A stretch of 64,000 bases of DNA from Oscillatoria nigro-viridis PCC 7112 (GCF_000317475.1 NC_019729.1:5408501-5472500), one strand, 5' to 3'. Shown: positions 41,167 to 50,615, numbered from the stretch's first letter. Notes: generated from the sequence alone by a model not told the origin. Translations and numbers: made by a program.

Positions 41167-42123
41167 TCAATCGCTCTCTCCGGCGTGGTAGGAACTGCGG
41201 ACGAGAGGCCCCGATCGCACGCGCTCAAACCCCATCTCCCGGGCGATCGACCCGAAACGGTCAAATTCCGCCGGCGTCCAGTATTTACGCACTGGGAGGT
41301 GCTCTAGAGATGGTCTCATGTATTGACCGAGGGTGAGCCGATCGCACTTGGCGTCCCGCAAATCGGCCATCGCTTCGACTATCTCGGCTTCGGTTTCCCC
41401 GTGCCCCAACATCAAACCGGATTTGGTGGGAATAGTTGGGTCATATTGCTTAACAATACGCAGAACGTCGATCGAGCGATCGTACTTCGCCCCCCTCCGC
41501 ACCGGCCCTTGCAACCGGCGCACCGTCTCAATATTGTGGTTGTAACAAGCCGGTTTAGCCTCCACCACCGTGCGAATCCGAGATCGCTGCAACTCATCGA
41601 GGCCGGAATTCTCCCCCTCTGAACTCCTCCCGATTCCCCCCCAAAAATCCGGCGTCAGTACCTCAACTTCAGTATGCGGGTTCAGAATGCGGATTTGGGC
41701 GATCGTCCTGGCAAACCAACCCGCACCCCCATCCGGCAAATCATCCCTCGCCACCGAAGTCAGCACCGCATAGCGCAAACCCAACAACTGCACAGCCTCG
41801 GCAACCTTTTGCGGTTCCTCCGGGTCGAGGGGCATCGGAGAATGACCTTTATCTACTTGACAAAAAGCACAAGCGCGGGTGCAAGTCGGGCCCATCAACA
41901 AAAAAGTCGCCGTTTTTTGCGCGTAGCACTCGCCCCGGTTGGGGCATCTCCCCTCTTCGCAAATCGTGTGAATTTGCCGCTGTTTAATAATTTTTTGCAC
42001 TTGCGAAAGTTCGCTAGCTTTGCCGATGGGGCGGCGCAACCACTCCGGCATCGCCTCGATTTCACGCCGCATTTGGGCGGCAATTGCTTTGACTGTAGGA
42101 GTTTGAGGAGTTTGGGGCGACAT
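41167..42123 (-). CDS. lipA: Lipoyl synthase
   Basis: This 318-residue radical SAM enzyme inserts sulfur into octanoyl-protein to make lipoate. Auxiliary cluster Cys55, Cys60 and Cys66 are in CEEGRCPNRGEC; the SAM cluster Cys81, Cys85 and Cys88 are in TCTRACAFC. GLMLGHGETEAEI, the closing LTLGQYMRPSLEHLPVRKYW and the final RSSYHAGE with its conserved Ser are present. After TPDFWGG the sequence has an unusual hydrophilic insert IGRSSEGENSGLDELQRSR, not typical of the family. Cyanobacteria often carry two lipA genes. Confidence 0.95.
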   Translation of the reverse strand: MSPQTPQTPTVKAIAAQMRREIEAMPEWLRRPIGKASELSQVQKIIKQRQIHTICEEGRCPNRGECYAQKTATFLLMGPTCTRACAFCQVDKGHSPMPLDPEEPQKVAEAVQLLGLRYAVLTSVARDDLPDGGAGWFARTIAQIRILNPHTEVEVLTPDFWGGIGRSSEGENSGLDELQRSRIRTVVEAKPACYNHNIETVRRLQGPVRRGAKYDRSIDVLRIVKQYDPTIPTKSGLMLGHGETEAEIVEAMADLRDAKCDRLTLGQYMRPSLEHLPVRKYWTPAEFDRFGSIAREMGFERVRSGPLVRSSYHAGESD

Positions 42124-42321
42124 ATAATTAAGTGGCGATCGATTTAATTCCTTCGATCGTATCCGAAATCAAAGCCCCTGAACTTGTAGGAGTTTCACCC
42201 TCAACCAGAATCGCGCCCAAGTGCAACAAAACTAAACTCGCCCAGAACTATGGGTAGAATTCTGTTAGGGATATACTGAAGGTTGCAAATCATCACTCAT
42301 TCATTACTGAAGGAGTCAGTC

Positions 42322-42870
42322 GTGGCTGGTCAAAAAATCTTGGTAATCGATGACAGTAAAGTCATCCGCGTCCGAGTCCGAGAGATGTTGCCTCAGGGTA
42401 ACTTTGAAGTTCTAGAAGCAAAAGACGGCGAAGAGGGACTCAAACTGATCCGTCAAGCCCGGCCAAATCTAATTATGTTAGATTTCCTACTGCCCAAAGT
42501 CAGCGGTTGGGAAGTGTATCAAAAAGTGCAAGCCCATCCTGAGCTTTCTAAGATACCTTTGGTGATCATGTCGGGCCGCGAAGAAGAGGTGATGGAAAAA
42601 ATTCCGAAACCCTTTGAGAAGCATTTTTTTGCATTCATCGCCAAACCGTTTGAGAAGAAGCAGCTAACCGAGGCAATCAAATCGGCGATGGTACTGGCCA
42701 AAAAGAAACCAGTGCCGGAAGCCCCAGCCGCCGCTGCACCCCCTTCTGGAGCGGGCGCCGCCGAAATTCAGGCGATGACTGTGAAAATGGCGAAAATGCA
42801 AGCGGAAATTGATGCACTCAAAAAACAAATGACTCAGGTGATTACGATCATCAAGCAGAAATTGAAATAA
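42322..42870 (+). CDS. Response regulator with receiver domain and coiled-coil tail, no DNA-binding output
   Basis: The product has 182 residues. The receiver domain spans about 1-125: acidic pair Asp10/Asp11, phosphorylation site Asp54 in LIMLDFLLPKVSGWEVY, Ser84 and Lys108 in FIAKPF. The domain is followed by an Ala/Pro-rich linker (about 125-140) and a coiled coil (about 150-182, MTVKMAKMQAEIDALKKQM). The frame extends to a TTG at 42283, but the GTG at 42322 has AGGAG six bases upstream, so I chose it. No kinase gene is adjacent. The coiled coil may be for dimerisation or binding a motor or pilus partner. Confidence 0.9.
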   Translation: MAGQKILVIDDSKVIRVRVREMLPQGNFEVLEAKDGEEGLKLIRQARPNLIMLDFLLPKVSGWEVYQKVQAHPELSKIPLVIMSGREEEVMEKIPKPFEKHFFAFIAKPFEKKQLTEAIKSAMVLAKKKPVPEAPAAAAPPSGAGAAEIQAMTVKMAKMQAEIDALKKQMTQVITIIKQKLK

Positions 42871-43156
42871 TTCTGCTGTTTTTTGAAGGCATTTATGTAG
42901 AAGGAAACTTCCACACCGTGAAACTTTCAGTTGAGTCTCAAGGACTGCGATTTTATCTGCATTTTTTTGCCAAATTGTTTGAGCGAGTGCGATCGCCAAC
43001 AGCCTGCAACTGGTTTCTCAAAATCCCAGTGAGAAAATCAATTAAAAGTTAAAAATAAAACAAGGGAGGAAATTAATTATTAATTAATATTAGCATTTTT
43101 AATTCCCGCTGGTTCCACACTCAATTATCAACTCCTCAGTCTCATTTTTTTGGTTA
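42871..43156. other. AT-rich intergenic region, nothing seen
   Basis: This 286-base gap holds a probable end of the response-regulator transcript and an AT-rich leader for the kinase with AAGGGAGG about 90 bases upstream of its ATG. No RNA gene or repeat was recognised. Confidence 0.4.
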
Positions 43157-44248
43157 ATGACTAACGACTATTCCGATTTTTTGCCTCAACTGCGTGCCTC
43201 AACAGAGCAATTATTGAAAAGATTAGACTGCTTCGATCGAGCGCAGGTATTAGCGATCGGAGATTTGACCTTGGACGAGTTTCTTACCGGACAAGTAGAG
43301 CGAATTTCCCGCGAAGCACCTGTGTTGATTTTGCGCTACGAAAATACTCAGCAAGTACCAGGAGGTGGCGCAAATGCTGTCTATAATTTAGCCAAACTGG
43401 GAGGCAAAGTAAAAGTTGCTGGTTTGGTGGGAAAAGACGACCAGGGAAAGGCTTTGTGCGGTATTTTTGAGGCGGCGGGAATTGATACGGGTGGGATTTT
43501 AATCGATTCGCAGCGTCCAACTGTCACCAAAACTAGAATTTCCGGGCACGCGCGGCAGTCTGTGACTCAGCAAATTGTCCGAGTCGATCGCAAATCGGAC
43601 GAGTTGCCGGATTTAGATTTGCAGTTGCAATTGGCAGACTACATCCGGCAGCAAATACCGACAGTAGATGCAGTGGTTTGTTCCGACTACGGCGACGGAG
43701 TTTTGACTCGTTTGGCGATCGAATCGGCAGTGGTTCCCGGCAAAACAATTGTAGACGCTCAAACAAATTTGCAGCGATATTCTGGAGCAATGTTATTTAC
43801 TCCGAACTTGCCAGAAGCCGAGCAAGCCGTCGGATATCCTATCAAAAACCCTCAAACTTTAATGCAAGCAGGACGCGATTTATTGAACTTAACTCAAGCT
43901 CAAAAAATCCTGATAACTCGCGGCGAAGAAGGGATGACTTTGTTTGAAAGGGCGAACGGCGCAGAAATCAAAAATTCACCCCCTCCAACATCCATTTGTG
44001 AAAAGGGGGAATTTGCCATTCAAAGTTGGGACATTCCCCCTTTTAACAAGACTGATGTATTCGACGTAACCGGTGCTGGAGATACAGTCGTAGCAGCAAT
44101 GACTTTAGCTTTGTGCGTCGGTGCATCCGGTTGGGAAGCGGCAGTCTTGGGCAATTTGGCGGCTAGTATTGTCGTGCGTCAATTCGGTACGGCAACGACG
44201 ACTGCGGAGGAAATGAAAGAAGCTTTGAAAGCAATGATTGATGACTAA
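43157..44248 (+). CDS. PfkB-family sugar kinase, RfaE/HldE domain I-like
   Basis: The product has 363 residues of the ribokinase/PfkB fold: IGDLTLDEFLTGQVERISREAPVLIL, QVPGGGANAVYNLAKLGG, VVCSDYGDGVLT, ILITRGEEGMTLFER and the anion hole DVFDVTGAGDTVVAAM with the catalytic Asp. It resembles the kinase half of heptose-7-phosphate kinase/adenylyltransferase (HldE), so it may phosphorylate a heptose, but the adenylyltransferase half is missing. About residues 272-293 (AEIKNSPPPTSICEKGEFAIQS) are an insert before IPPFNKTDVFDVTGAGD that appears to come from a repeat. Confidence 0.88.
   Translation: MTNDYSDFLPQLRASTEQLLKRLDCFDRAQVLAIGDLTLDEFLTGQVERISREAPVLILRYENTQQVPGGGANAVYNLAKLGGKVKVAGLVGKDDQGKALCGIFEAAGIDTGGILIDSQRPTVTKTRISGHARQSVTQQIVRVDRKSDELPDLDLQLQLADYIRQQIPTVDAVVCSDYGDGVLTRLAIESAVVPGKTIVDAQTNLQRYSGAMLFTPNLPEAEQAVGYPIKNPQTLMQAGRDLLNLTQAQKILITRGEEGMTLFERANGAEIKNSPPPTSICEKGEFAIQSWDIPPFNKTDVFDVTGAGDTVVAAMTLALCVGASGWEAAVLGNLAASIVVRQFGTATTTAEEMKEALKAMIDD
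44001..44044. repeat. AAAAGGGGGAAT inverted repeat within the kinase gene
   Basis: AAAAGGGGGAAT (44001-44012) and ATTCCCCCTTTT (44033-44044) are perfect 12-base inverted copies around a 20-base centre, lying inside the coding sequence in frame. Similar CCCCCTT/AAGGGGG palindromes are found between genes at 39373-39450. Confidence 0.8.
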
Positions 44249-44249
44249 T

Positions 44250-44526
44250 TATTAGTGATTGGTAATTGGTAATTGGGAATGGGGAACGGGGAATTGGTTA
44301 TTAGTTATTGGTTATTTGTGATTAGTTATTGGTTAAGCTGTTGTGCATTTAAATAGGGTGTGAGGATTTGGTGAAAGGGAACAGGGAATGGGAACGGGGA
44401 ACAGACAATATGTAATTTAAATGCACGACAGCTTATGGGTTATTGATTATTAGTTACTCGTGACCCATGCGCCATGCGCCATGCCCCATGCTCCATGCCC
44501 CATGCCCCATTCCCAATTCCCAATAA
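44250..44526. repeat. Mixed heptamer/hexamer STRR block
   Basis: GTAATTG/GGGAATG arrays (44257-44300), TTATTGGTTA repeats and, at 44462-44520, CCATGCG/CCATGCC arrays ending in CCCAATTCCCAATAAC. It separates the kinase (plus) and CapA (minus) genes that converge on it. No gene. Confidence 0.85.
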
Positions 44527-46299
44527 CTACTTACTCTTTTTCAAAATTTGCCCCTTGTCATCAATTGTCAAACCGCTATTGGGAAAATCGCTCTTTGTCA
44601 AACGGTCAATCAACCCGACAGTCCTAAAATTGTTATCAACAGCCGGCACACCTCGCCCGTCAAGTTGGATGGGGATAATCTTACCAGAAACAAAATCCCC
44701 TTGCGGAGTCATTTTCACATCCAAAATTAGAGATTTACCCAGTGCTCCTGCGGTGGACAAAGTGCGATAACCCAAAAAATTTCCCAGGGAATAAGCAATC
44801 AATTTCCCTTTATAAAGTTCCATCGCTCGGGGAACGTGCGGGCCGTGTCCCAAAATCAAATCTGCTCCCGCATCAATCATCGTCCGCGAAAACAAAACCA
44901 TATTTCCCCGGTTTTCTCCGTAAAAGAACTCAGTTTTATTTCTCACATTGATAGCTCCCGTTCCTTCAGAGCCAGCATGAACTGATATCACTACAATATC
45001 AGCCTTTTCCTTAGCTTTTTTGACAACTTCTGCTCCTGCTTTCAGTTCCAGCAAAGAATTGTGAACGTCGCCGTAGTTGCTGAAACCGATAAAGGCAAAA
45101 TTCACACCCTTGACATTTTTATAAACAATTTGATCTCTTTTGCCAACAGCCTTCATGCCATTGCTGTCGATGTTTTTAATCGTGTCATTAAATCCCTGCT
45201 CGTGAAAATCGTAAGAGTGATTGTTGGCAATACTCAAAATATCAAAACCAACATCTTTGAAGATTTTGGCATAACTCGGAGGCGTCCGAAAGGCAATCAG
45301 CATTCGTCCGCCGCCTGCTTTGGAACTGTAAGGATAATCGGTCATCGTGCTTTCAAAATTGCCAAACAGAATATCAGCTCCTTTGAGGTACGGTTTTACC
45401 GACTCTAATAACATCTCTTTTTTTGCCGGCAGTTTGTTGTAGGGATAATTTGTACCGGGAACCATGTCGCCAACTGCTTTGATACTGACAGTTGCGGGCA
45501 CGGCGGCAGGTTTTTTGGCAGCCGGGGAGGGCGATTTTGGAGCTGGAAGGGGTTTGGCTGCGGCTGCAGGCGCGGGTGTCGAGCTCACTTCTTGTACCGC
45601 AGGCTTTGATGTTAGAGGGTTATTAGTAGCGGTGGGTGAGGATTTGTAAAGTTGAGAAGCTAGAACAAAGCCGGATATCGGTACGAGAATTAGACTCACA
45701 GCACCGACTGACAGCCCAGATTTTTTAGTTTTAGTGCCTGCTAATTCTGGCTGCGGTGATGGCTTTTGCTGCCTTTGGTTTGGGGGTTTTGGAGTTGGGG
45801 TTTTAGGGGGTTGGGGCGGAGATTTTTCTGGTGTTTGAGTCGGCGCAGTTGTGACATTTTGAGTTTTTTCTAGCTCGGGCAAAGTCACAGGAATGGGAGA
45901 AGCTGGTAAACTAGCGGCTACTGCTTTACTCGCAGCTACTGCTGCATTCACGGCAACTAACGGACTCACGGGTGCGGAAGTCAAGCGTTTTTTTAATTCT
46001 ACCGTCTGAGTCCAAGCGGGTAATTGCTCGCCGCTGCGCCGCCCGTAAACTGTCACTGAGTAAAGGTTATTTGGTTGCAGCCGCTGCAACCCTTTGACTG
46101 TGACTCGGAGACAGGCTTCTTCTGCGGGTAAATTTTCTGCTTCCAGCAGCAGGTGCAGGGTGTCATTTTCCCGGCTGGCTTTAGCCGTGACGCCGAAGCT
46201 TTGGAGTGCTTGGCCGATCAGAAATGCGATCGCCCTGGCATCGCCTTCTTTTGCTAAATTTAAAATATCTTGTTGGCTCACAAACGCCTCTACTCTCAC
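44527..46299 (-). CDS. CapA-family protein with extra N-terminal domain
   Basis: The product has 590 residues. The N-terminal ~110 residues (SQQDILNLAKEGDARAIAFLIGQALQSFGVTAKA..., LYSVTVYGRRSGEQLPAWTQT) form a small domain known from other cyanobacterial proteins. A Pro/Ala/Lys-rich linker follows, then one membrane helix (about 199-218, LSVGAVSLILVPISGFVLAS). A second low-complexity Ala/Pro linker leads to the CapA/PGA-capsule metallophosphatase-like domain (about 273-560): KAVGDMVPG, DILFGNFESTM, ILSIANNHSYD, VVISVHAGSEG, LILGHGPHVPRAMELYKGKLIAYSLGNF. The domain is probably exported. CapA-like proteins take part in poly-gamma-glutamate capsule or wall synthesis; role here is unknown. Confidence 0.9.
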   Translation of the reverse strand: MRVEAFVSQQDILNLAKEGDARAIAFLIGQALQSFGVTAKASRENDTLHLLLEAENLPAEEACLRVTVKGLQRLQPNNLYSVTVYGRRSGEQLPAWTQTVELKKRLTSAPVSPLVAVNAAVAASKAVAASLPASPIPVTLPELEKTQNVTTAPTQTPEKSPPQPPKTPTPKPPNQRQQKPSPQPELAGTKTKKSGLSVGAVSLILVPISGFVLASQLYKSSPTATNNPLTSKPAVQEVSSTPAPAAAAKPLPAPKSPSPAAKKPAAVPATVSIKAVGDMVPGTNYPYNKLPAKKEMLLESVKPYLKGADILFGNFESTMTDYPYSSKAGGGRMLIAFRTPPSYAKIFKDVGFDILSIANNHSYDFHEQGFNDTIKNIDSNGMKAVGKRDQIVYKNVKGVNFAFIGFSNYGDVHNSLLELKAGAEVVKKAKEKADIVVISVHAGSEGTGAINVRNKTEFFYGENRGNMVLFSRTMIDAGADLILGHGPHVPRAMELYKGKLIAYSLGNFLGYRTLSTAGALGKSLILDVKMTPQGDFVSGKIIPIQLDGRGVPAVDNNFRTVGLIDRLTKSDFPNSGLTIDDKGQILKKSK

Positions 46300-46315
46300 A
46301 CTAGAAATTTAGCCC

Positions 46316-47147
46316 GATCTTATATCAAATTTGGCGGCACAGCATGAAATACCGATTGATTTAACTTAAGTAAGTGGGTACAAATAAACAGAACGTTGGC
46401 AGAGGACGCCCGGGTGAAAGGATCTACTCGCTCTCACTATAGCTCCTAACTAAATCCGACCCTACTTTTACAAGATAGTATGATTTGTGGCGCTTGCTAG
46501 CTGACTGCAATATTTCCTAACGGTTATCTTAGCCGATCGCCCAAACACTTCTATCCGGCATAATTTCCCCCTTCAAATTAACATCGGTCAAATCAGAGCT
46601 CTCTTTCTTACAGCATTTTTGGTAAGTAAAACTGGTTTGCGAGCGTCGAGAGTCCGTCCTGGAATGTACGGGAAATATGCGGTTTAGCAGCGAAAAATTA
46701 ACGAAAAAACCTAGTTTCTCGTTACCAGTGCAATCCCCCTGTGCCGCTTCCGCCCAAATTCACACAAAAACGATCGACCAGCAGGCTCGGAAGCTTGTTA
46801 AACTTTTGGTCATGCCACGCTATTAGTGAGAAATCGACAGCTAGCCAAAATCGTCTGCTAGCGCCGCCGCAGTGCTGCGCTGCGACTGCACTGCACACTG
46901 CACGTAGCTAAGATTAGCTGCAATCAACTTTCGGGATGCCGCTGCTAAAGTCGCAGCCGCCAATGTAGTTGTTCGTTTTAAACTAATTATTTAAAGGAGT
47001 TGCACGTCAATGACACAATTGTGCTTATAAGATCTGGCTCGGTGCCCTCTCAAATCAGGGTTTTTCGCTAGTCTGGTGCTATTTGTGAGTTAGTTAAGCC
47101 CATAGCAGCTAGGATCGAGCTAACTCAAGGTTAAACTAAAGCTCGTC
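46316..47147. other. 830-base intergenic region, possible leader of the HEAT-repeat gene
   Basis: No protein gene of normal size is seen. The middle (46840-46910) has a GC-rich, self-similar stretch of CTGCACTGCAC-type repeats. At 46993-46999 AAAGGAG precedes a 6-codon frame at 47010-47030 (ATGACACAATTGTGC, ending TAA). Just after, CCCT/AGGG (about 47042-47057) is followed by TTTTT. These elements could be a leader with attenuation or chance. No tRNA or known RNA was recognised. Confidence 0.5.
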
Positions 47148-48377
47148 ATGCGGCGTTGCCTCTCAAAACCCGGATTGAGTCTTATGGCGCATTACCGCTC
47201 CTCTGTATGTTTGTTCACCTGCATTGCCTGTCTGGGCGCTGCGATCGGTCCAAGTGCCGACGGAGGGCAACAGGTACTCAATGCCTCCTACCGGGCTGTT
47301 TCCCAAGAAATTGCTCGGGCGAACTCTCCCCCGGACGACCGCCAGGATTCCAAGCCTCCAAAACCGTCTCCAGCGCCGGATAAAAACAAATCTCAGCCGT
47401 CCAAAACGTCCAAATCTAATTCTAAGCTCCCGAAATCGGTATCCAATTTTATAGTCATTTTGTCTCGTCAGCGGGGGTTCTTAATGTTGGGTTTGGCAGC
47501 AGTTGTCGTCACGGCAGCAGCAGTATTTATCATGCTCAAATTAGTGAGCAGTGACGAGTCAAATTATTCTAAGCGAAGACGGGGAAGATTCGATCGTCAC
47601 AACCAAAGAAACTCTCAATTCACTAATCCCGATTCTCCTACAAACTCGCACGAAAGTAGACCGCAAGAGACTTCTTCTGGGGGACAACCGCTGTCAGCCT
47701 TGCCCTACCCTTTTGATTTGCAAAAAGGCCACAGTATCGAGAGCAGCGATCGACCTTTACCGTTTATCCTGGAATCCGGGGAACCAGAATCCGAGGATGC
47801 AGGAGTCGAGGGCGATCGAATTAATTCCGACACCTCGCCCTTGGAAGCTCACAGCAATGGGTACAGCGACACAGCTTTCAACATTCCCGAAACAACTAAT
47901 CAAACCGATTCCCTAGCGAACAAGAAAGGTATTGCCCTTCCCGAAACGGATGGTAGACCTAAAGTTGATATTATTGAAGCACTGATTGAAGATTTGCAGC
48001 AGCTAAATCCGGCAAAGAGGGGCAAAGCAATTTGGGAACTAGGCCAGCGGGGAGATTCCAGAGCAGTTGAGCCGTTGCTCGATTTGCTAGCAAATTCCGA
48101 CTCCAAGCAGTACAGTTTAGTTTTGGCAAGTCTCTCGGAAATTGGCATTCGCACGCTTAAACCCATGAATAATGCGTGGTCAATTTCGCTGCAAAATGAA
48201 AATCCCGAAGTGCGTAAAAATGCAATTCGCGACTTGACGCGGATTTATGAATTGGTGAATCAAATCAGTTACTTGTTGCACCGCGCGACGGACGATCCAG
48301 ATCCAGAAGTTCAGGAAACTGCTCGCTGGGCAATCAATCAGTTGAATCGCATCCGTCCGCGTTCTGGAATGGATTAA
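47148..48377 (+). CDS. Membrane protein with C-terminal HEAT repeats, unknown function
   Basis: The product has 409 residues. Residues 1-45 look like a signal peptide (SVCLFTCIACLGAAIGPS), with a possible alternative start at the second Met (47184). A disordered Pro/Ser/Lys-rich stretch (about 55-98) precedes a membrane helix (about 110-132, GFLMLGLAAVVVTAAAVFIMLKLV). A long polar linker (135-280) ends in a HEAT-like domain (about 285-400): ALIEDLQQLNPAKRGKAIWELGQRGDSRAVEPLLDLLA and NPEVRKNAIRDLTRIYELV. HEAT repeats usually bind protein partners. Standalone. Confidence 0.8.
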   Translation: MRRCLSKPGLSLMAHYRSSVCLFTCIACLGAAIGPSADGGQQVLNASYRAVSQEIARANSPPDDRQDSKPPKPSPAPDKNKSQPSKTSKSNSKLPKSVSNFIVILSRQRGFLMLGLAAVVVTAAAVFIMLKLVSSDESNYSKRRRGRFDRHNQRNSQFTNPDSPTNSHESRPQETSSGGQPLSALPYPFDLQKGHSIESSDRPLPFILESGEPESEDAGVEGDRINSDTSPLEAHSNGYSDTAFNIPETTNQTDSLANKKGIALPETDGRPKVDIIEALIEDLQQLNPAKRGKAIWELGQRGDSRAVEPLLDLLANSDSKQYSLVLASLSEIGIRTLKPMNNAWSISLQNENPEVRKNAIRDLTRIYELVNQISYLLHRATDDPDPEVQETARWAINQLNRIRPRSGMD

Positions 48378-48470
48378 TAAATGTAGCAATTTTCAAATTA
48401 TTCTCAAATTGAAATTTGAGATGGGAGAATTTATAATTGAGTTCGTGTTAAAATTAGTGAATGCTGGCTA

Positions 48471-49547
48471 ATGACTAATAACCATTTAAAAGTATTGTTC
48501 CTGTCAACTTCGGTCGGTCAACTAGGTTCGGGGTTGGGTGGCGGTGTCGAACTTACAGTCCTTAACATTGCTAAAAAATTGCAGAGTCTCGGTCATAAAA
48601 TAGCAGTTGTAGCACCGATAGGTTCAGTATTAGAATCAATTCCAATAATCGAAATAACGGGCGAGTTGCAAGTAACCGCCCAAACACAAGATTACTACGA
48701 TCCTATTGTGATGCCCGCAGATTCGGTGCTGGCGAATATGTGGGAATATGCTCGCCAAGTTCAGGATGAATGGGATGTCATTGTTAATTTTGCCTACGAT
48801 TGGCTGCCGTTTTATTTGACACCATTTTTTAGGACTCCGATCGCACATTTGATCAGCATGGGTTCCCTTTCCGCAGCCCTCGATCGCATTGCCGGACAAA
48901 CCGCCGTCCAGTTTCCTGGTACGATCGGAGTTCACACCGCTTCTCAAGCCAAAACATTCGCCTTTGCCGGTGAATGTCAGTTGTTGGGAAATGGCATAGA
49001 TTTATCCCTGTACGAATTTTGCGACCAACCGCAGTCTAAATTAGCTTGGCTGGGCCGCATCGCCCCGGAAAAAGGCTTAGAAGATGCAGTAGCAGCAGCG
49101 AAAATTACAGGCATTCCCCTGAAAATTATGGGCAAAATGCAAGATGAGGATTATTGGCAAAAAATTTGTACAGATTACCCGGATGCTCCGGTAGAATATT
49201 TAGGGTTTTTGACAACAACCCAAATGCAAGAGCAAGTCCGTCAGTGCCGAGCATTGTTGATGACACCGCGTTGGGTGGAAGCTTTCGGAAATGTCGCGAT
49301 CGAGGCTTTAGCGTGCGGTGTACCTGTGATTGCTTACGAGCGCGGGGGGCCGGCCGAAATTGTTCGAGACGGACTGACGGGCTTTTTAGTGGAGCCTGAT
49401 AGTGTAAATGGCTTGGTAGGTGCGATCGCCCGCTTAGACCAAATTGACCGCAGCGCTTGCCGGCGACAAGCAGAGGTAGAATACTCTTTGGAAGCTTTGG
49501 GCGATCGTATTGAACGCTGGTTCAAATCTATTCTCAAATTGAGTTAA
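48471..49547 (+). CDS. Glycosyltransferase, family 4
   Basis: The product has 358 residues. LFLSTSVGQLGSGLGGGVELTVLNIAKKL is the N-terminal nucleotide-fold opening with a glycine-rich loop. The donor half has LAWLGRIAPEKGLEDAVAAAK and EAFGNVAIEALACGVPVIAYERGGPAEIV, with the EX7E pair. It resembles phosphatidylinositol-mannosyltransferase-type or trehalose-type GT4 enzymes, but this cannot be decided by eye. It precedes map by 44 bases on the same strand. Confidence 0.92.
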   Translation: MTNNHLKVLFLSTSVGQLGSGLGGGVELTVLNIAKKLQSLGHKIAVVAPIGSVLESIPIIEITGELQVTAQTQDYYDPIVMPADSVLANMWEYARQVQDEWDVIVNFAYDWLPFYLTPFFRTPIAHLISMGSLSAALDRIAGQTAVQFPGTIGVHTASQAKTFAFAGECQLLGNGIDLSLYEFCDQPQSKLAWLGRIAPEKGLEDAVAAAKITGIPLKIMGKMQDEDYWQKICTDYPDAPVEYLGFLTTTQMQEQVRQCRALLMTPRWVEAFGNVAIEALACGVPVIAYERGGPAEIVRDGLTGFLVEPDSVNGLVGAIARLDQIDRSACRRQAEVEYSLEALGDRIERWFKSILKLS

Positions 49548-49591
49548 ATAAACTCTTAATCGACCAGAAAAAAAGAAAACAGAAAAAGACT

Positions 49592-50353
49592 ATGGGAACC
49601 GAACGTTTAGTGCTTTTATCCAGTAGAGAAATAGAAAAAATGCGCCAAGCCGGTCGCTTAGCTGCCGAACTTCTGCTGCATCTCGAACCGATGGTAAAAC
49701 CGGGAGTAAGCACTTTAGAAATTAACGATGAAGCCGAACGCTGGACTTTGGCACGCGGAGCAAAAAGCGCTCCCCTAGGTTATAAAGGATTTCCAAAATC
49801 TCTGTGTGCAAGCGTCAATGAAGTTGTCTGTCACGGCATCCCGAATGCTAAACAAATTCTGAGAGAAGGCGACATTATTAATATTGATGTAACGCCTTTA
49901 GTAGATGGTTATCACGGCGATACTTCTAAAACTTTTTTTGTCGGGAAACCTTCGCCTGTAGCGAAAAAGTTAGTGGAAGTAACCGAGGAATGTCTCAGAA
50001 GAGGAATTGCGGAAGTCAAACCGGGTGCTCGTACCGGTGACATCGGTGCAGCGATTCAAGAATATGCTGAAGCACAGGGTTTTTCGGTAGTGCGAAATTT
50101 TGCGGGACACGGCGTTCACCGCGTTTTTCACACTGAACCGGAAATTCTGCACTACGGCAAGCGGGGCACGGGGAAAAAGCTCAGACAAGGCATGGTTTTT
50201 ACGATCGAGCCCATGATTAATGAGGGTACTTGGGAAGTGGAAATTTTGGGCGACGGTTGGACTGCTATCACGAAAGATGGAAAGCTTTCGGCTCAATTTG
50301 AGCACACTCTGGCTGTAACTGATTCTGGGGTGGAAATTCTAACTTTACCTTAG
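49592..50353 (+). CDS. map: Methionine aminopeptidase, type I
   Basis: This 253-residue enzyme removes the initiator Met from new proteins. The dinuclear metal site is complete: Asp99 and Asp110 in INIDVTPLVDGYHGDTSKTF, His173 in FAGHGVHRVFHTEP, Glu206 in FTIEPMI and Glu237 in AQFEHTLAV. The type I form without an N-terminal zinc extension. AAGAAAAC-rich leader, no strong Shine-Dalgarno. Cyanobacteria often have two to three map paralogues. Confidence 0.96.
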   Translation: MGTERLVLLSSREIEKMRQAGRLAAELLLHLEPMVKPGVSTLEINDEAERWTLARGAKSAPLGYKGFPKSLCASVNEVVCHGIPNAKQILREGDIINIDVTPLVDGYHGDTSKTFFVGKPSPVAKKLVEVTEECLRRGIAEVKPGARTGDIGAAIQEYAEAQGFSVVRNFAGHGVHRVFHTEPEILHYGKRGTGKKLRQGMVFTIEPMINEGTWEVEILGDGWTAITKDGKLSAQFEHTLAVTDSGVEILTLP

Positions 50354-50411
50354 CAATCATTAACAAACAATCTGAAAAACTCACTCCTAAATCAATAATC
50401 TACCATATCCC

Positions 50412-50586
50412 GTAGGGGCGGGTTTCACAGAAAATTTCCGCATGAAACAGACAATCTCGAAAACCCGCCCCCACCCAACGAAATATGTAAATTTGGGTAA
50501 TGTTGATGTCGATAGTCGCTGGGTTTGGGGCGGGTTTTTGATATGGTTTGTTTGAATAGTTGATGGTTGGTAAAACCCGCCCCTAC
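50412..50586. mobile_element. MITE family C, copy 1 (175 bp)
   Basis: The left end GTAGGGGCGGGTTT and right end AAACCCGCCCCTAC (50573-50586) are perfect 14-base inverted repeats. Inside are further AAACCCGCCCCCACCCAAC and GGGGCGGGTTTTTGA units, also inverted relative to each other. A second copy is at 52554-52725. Confidence 0.85.
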
Positions 50587-50615
50587 AGAATTACGATCGA
50601 TTCACCAAACACGAT

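Noticed and set aside
46316..47147. Structural RNA (6S, tmRNA or RNase P RNA) in the large gap
   Set aside because: None of the conserved core motifs of these RNAs could be recognised.
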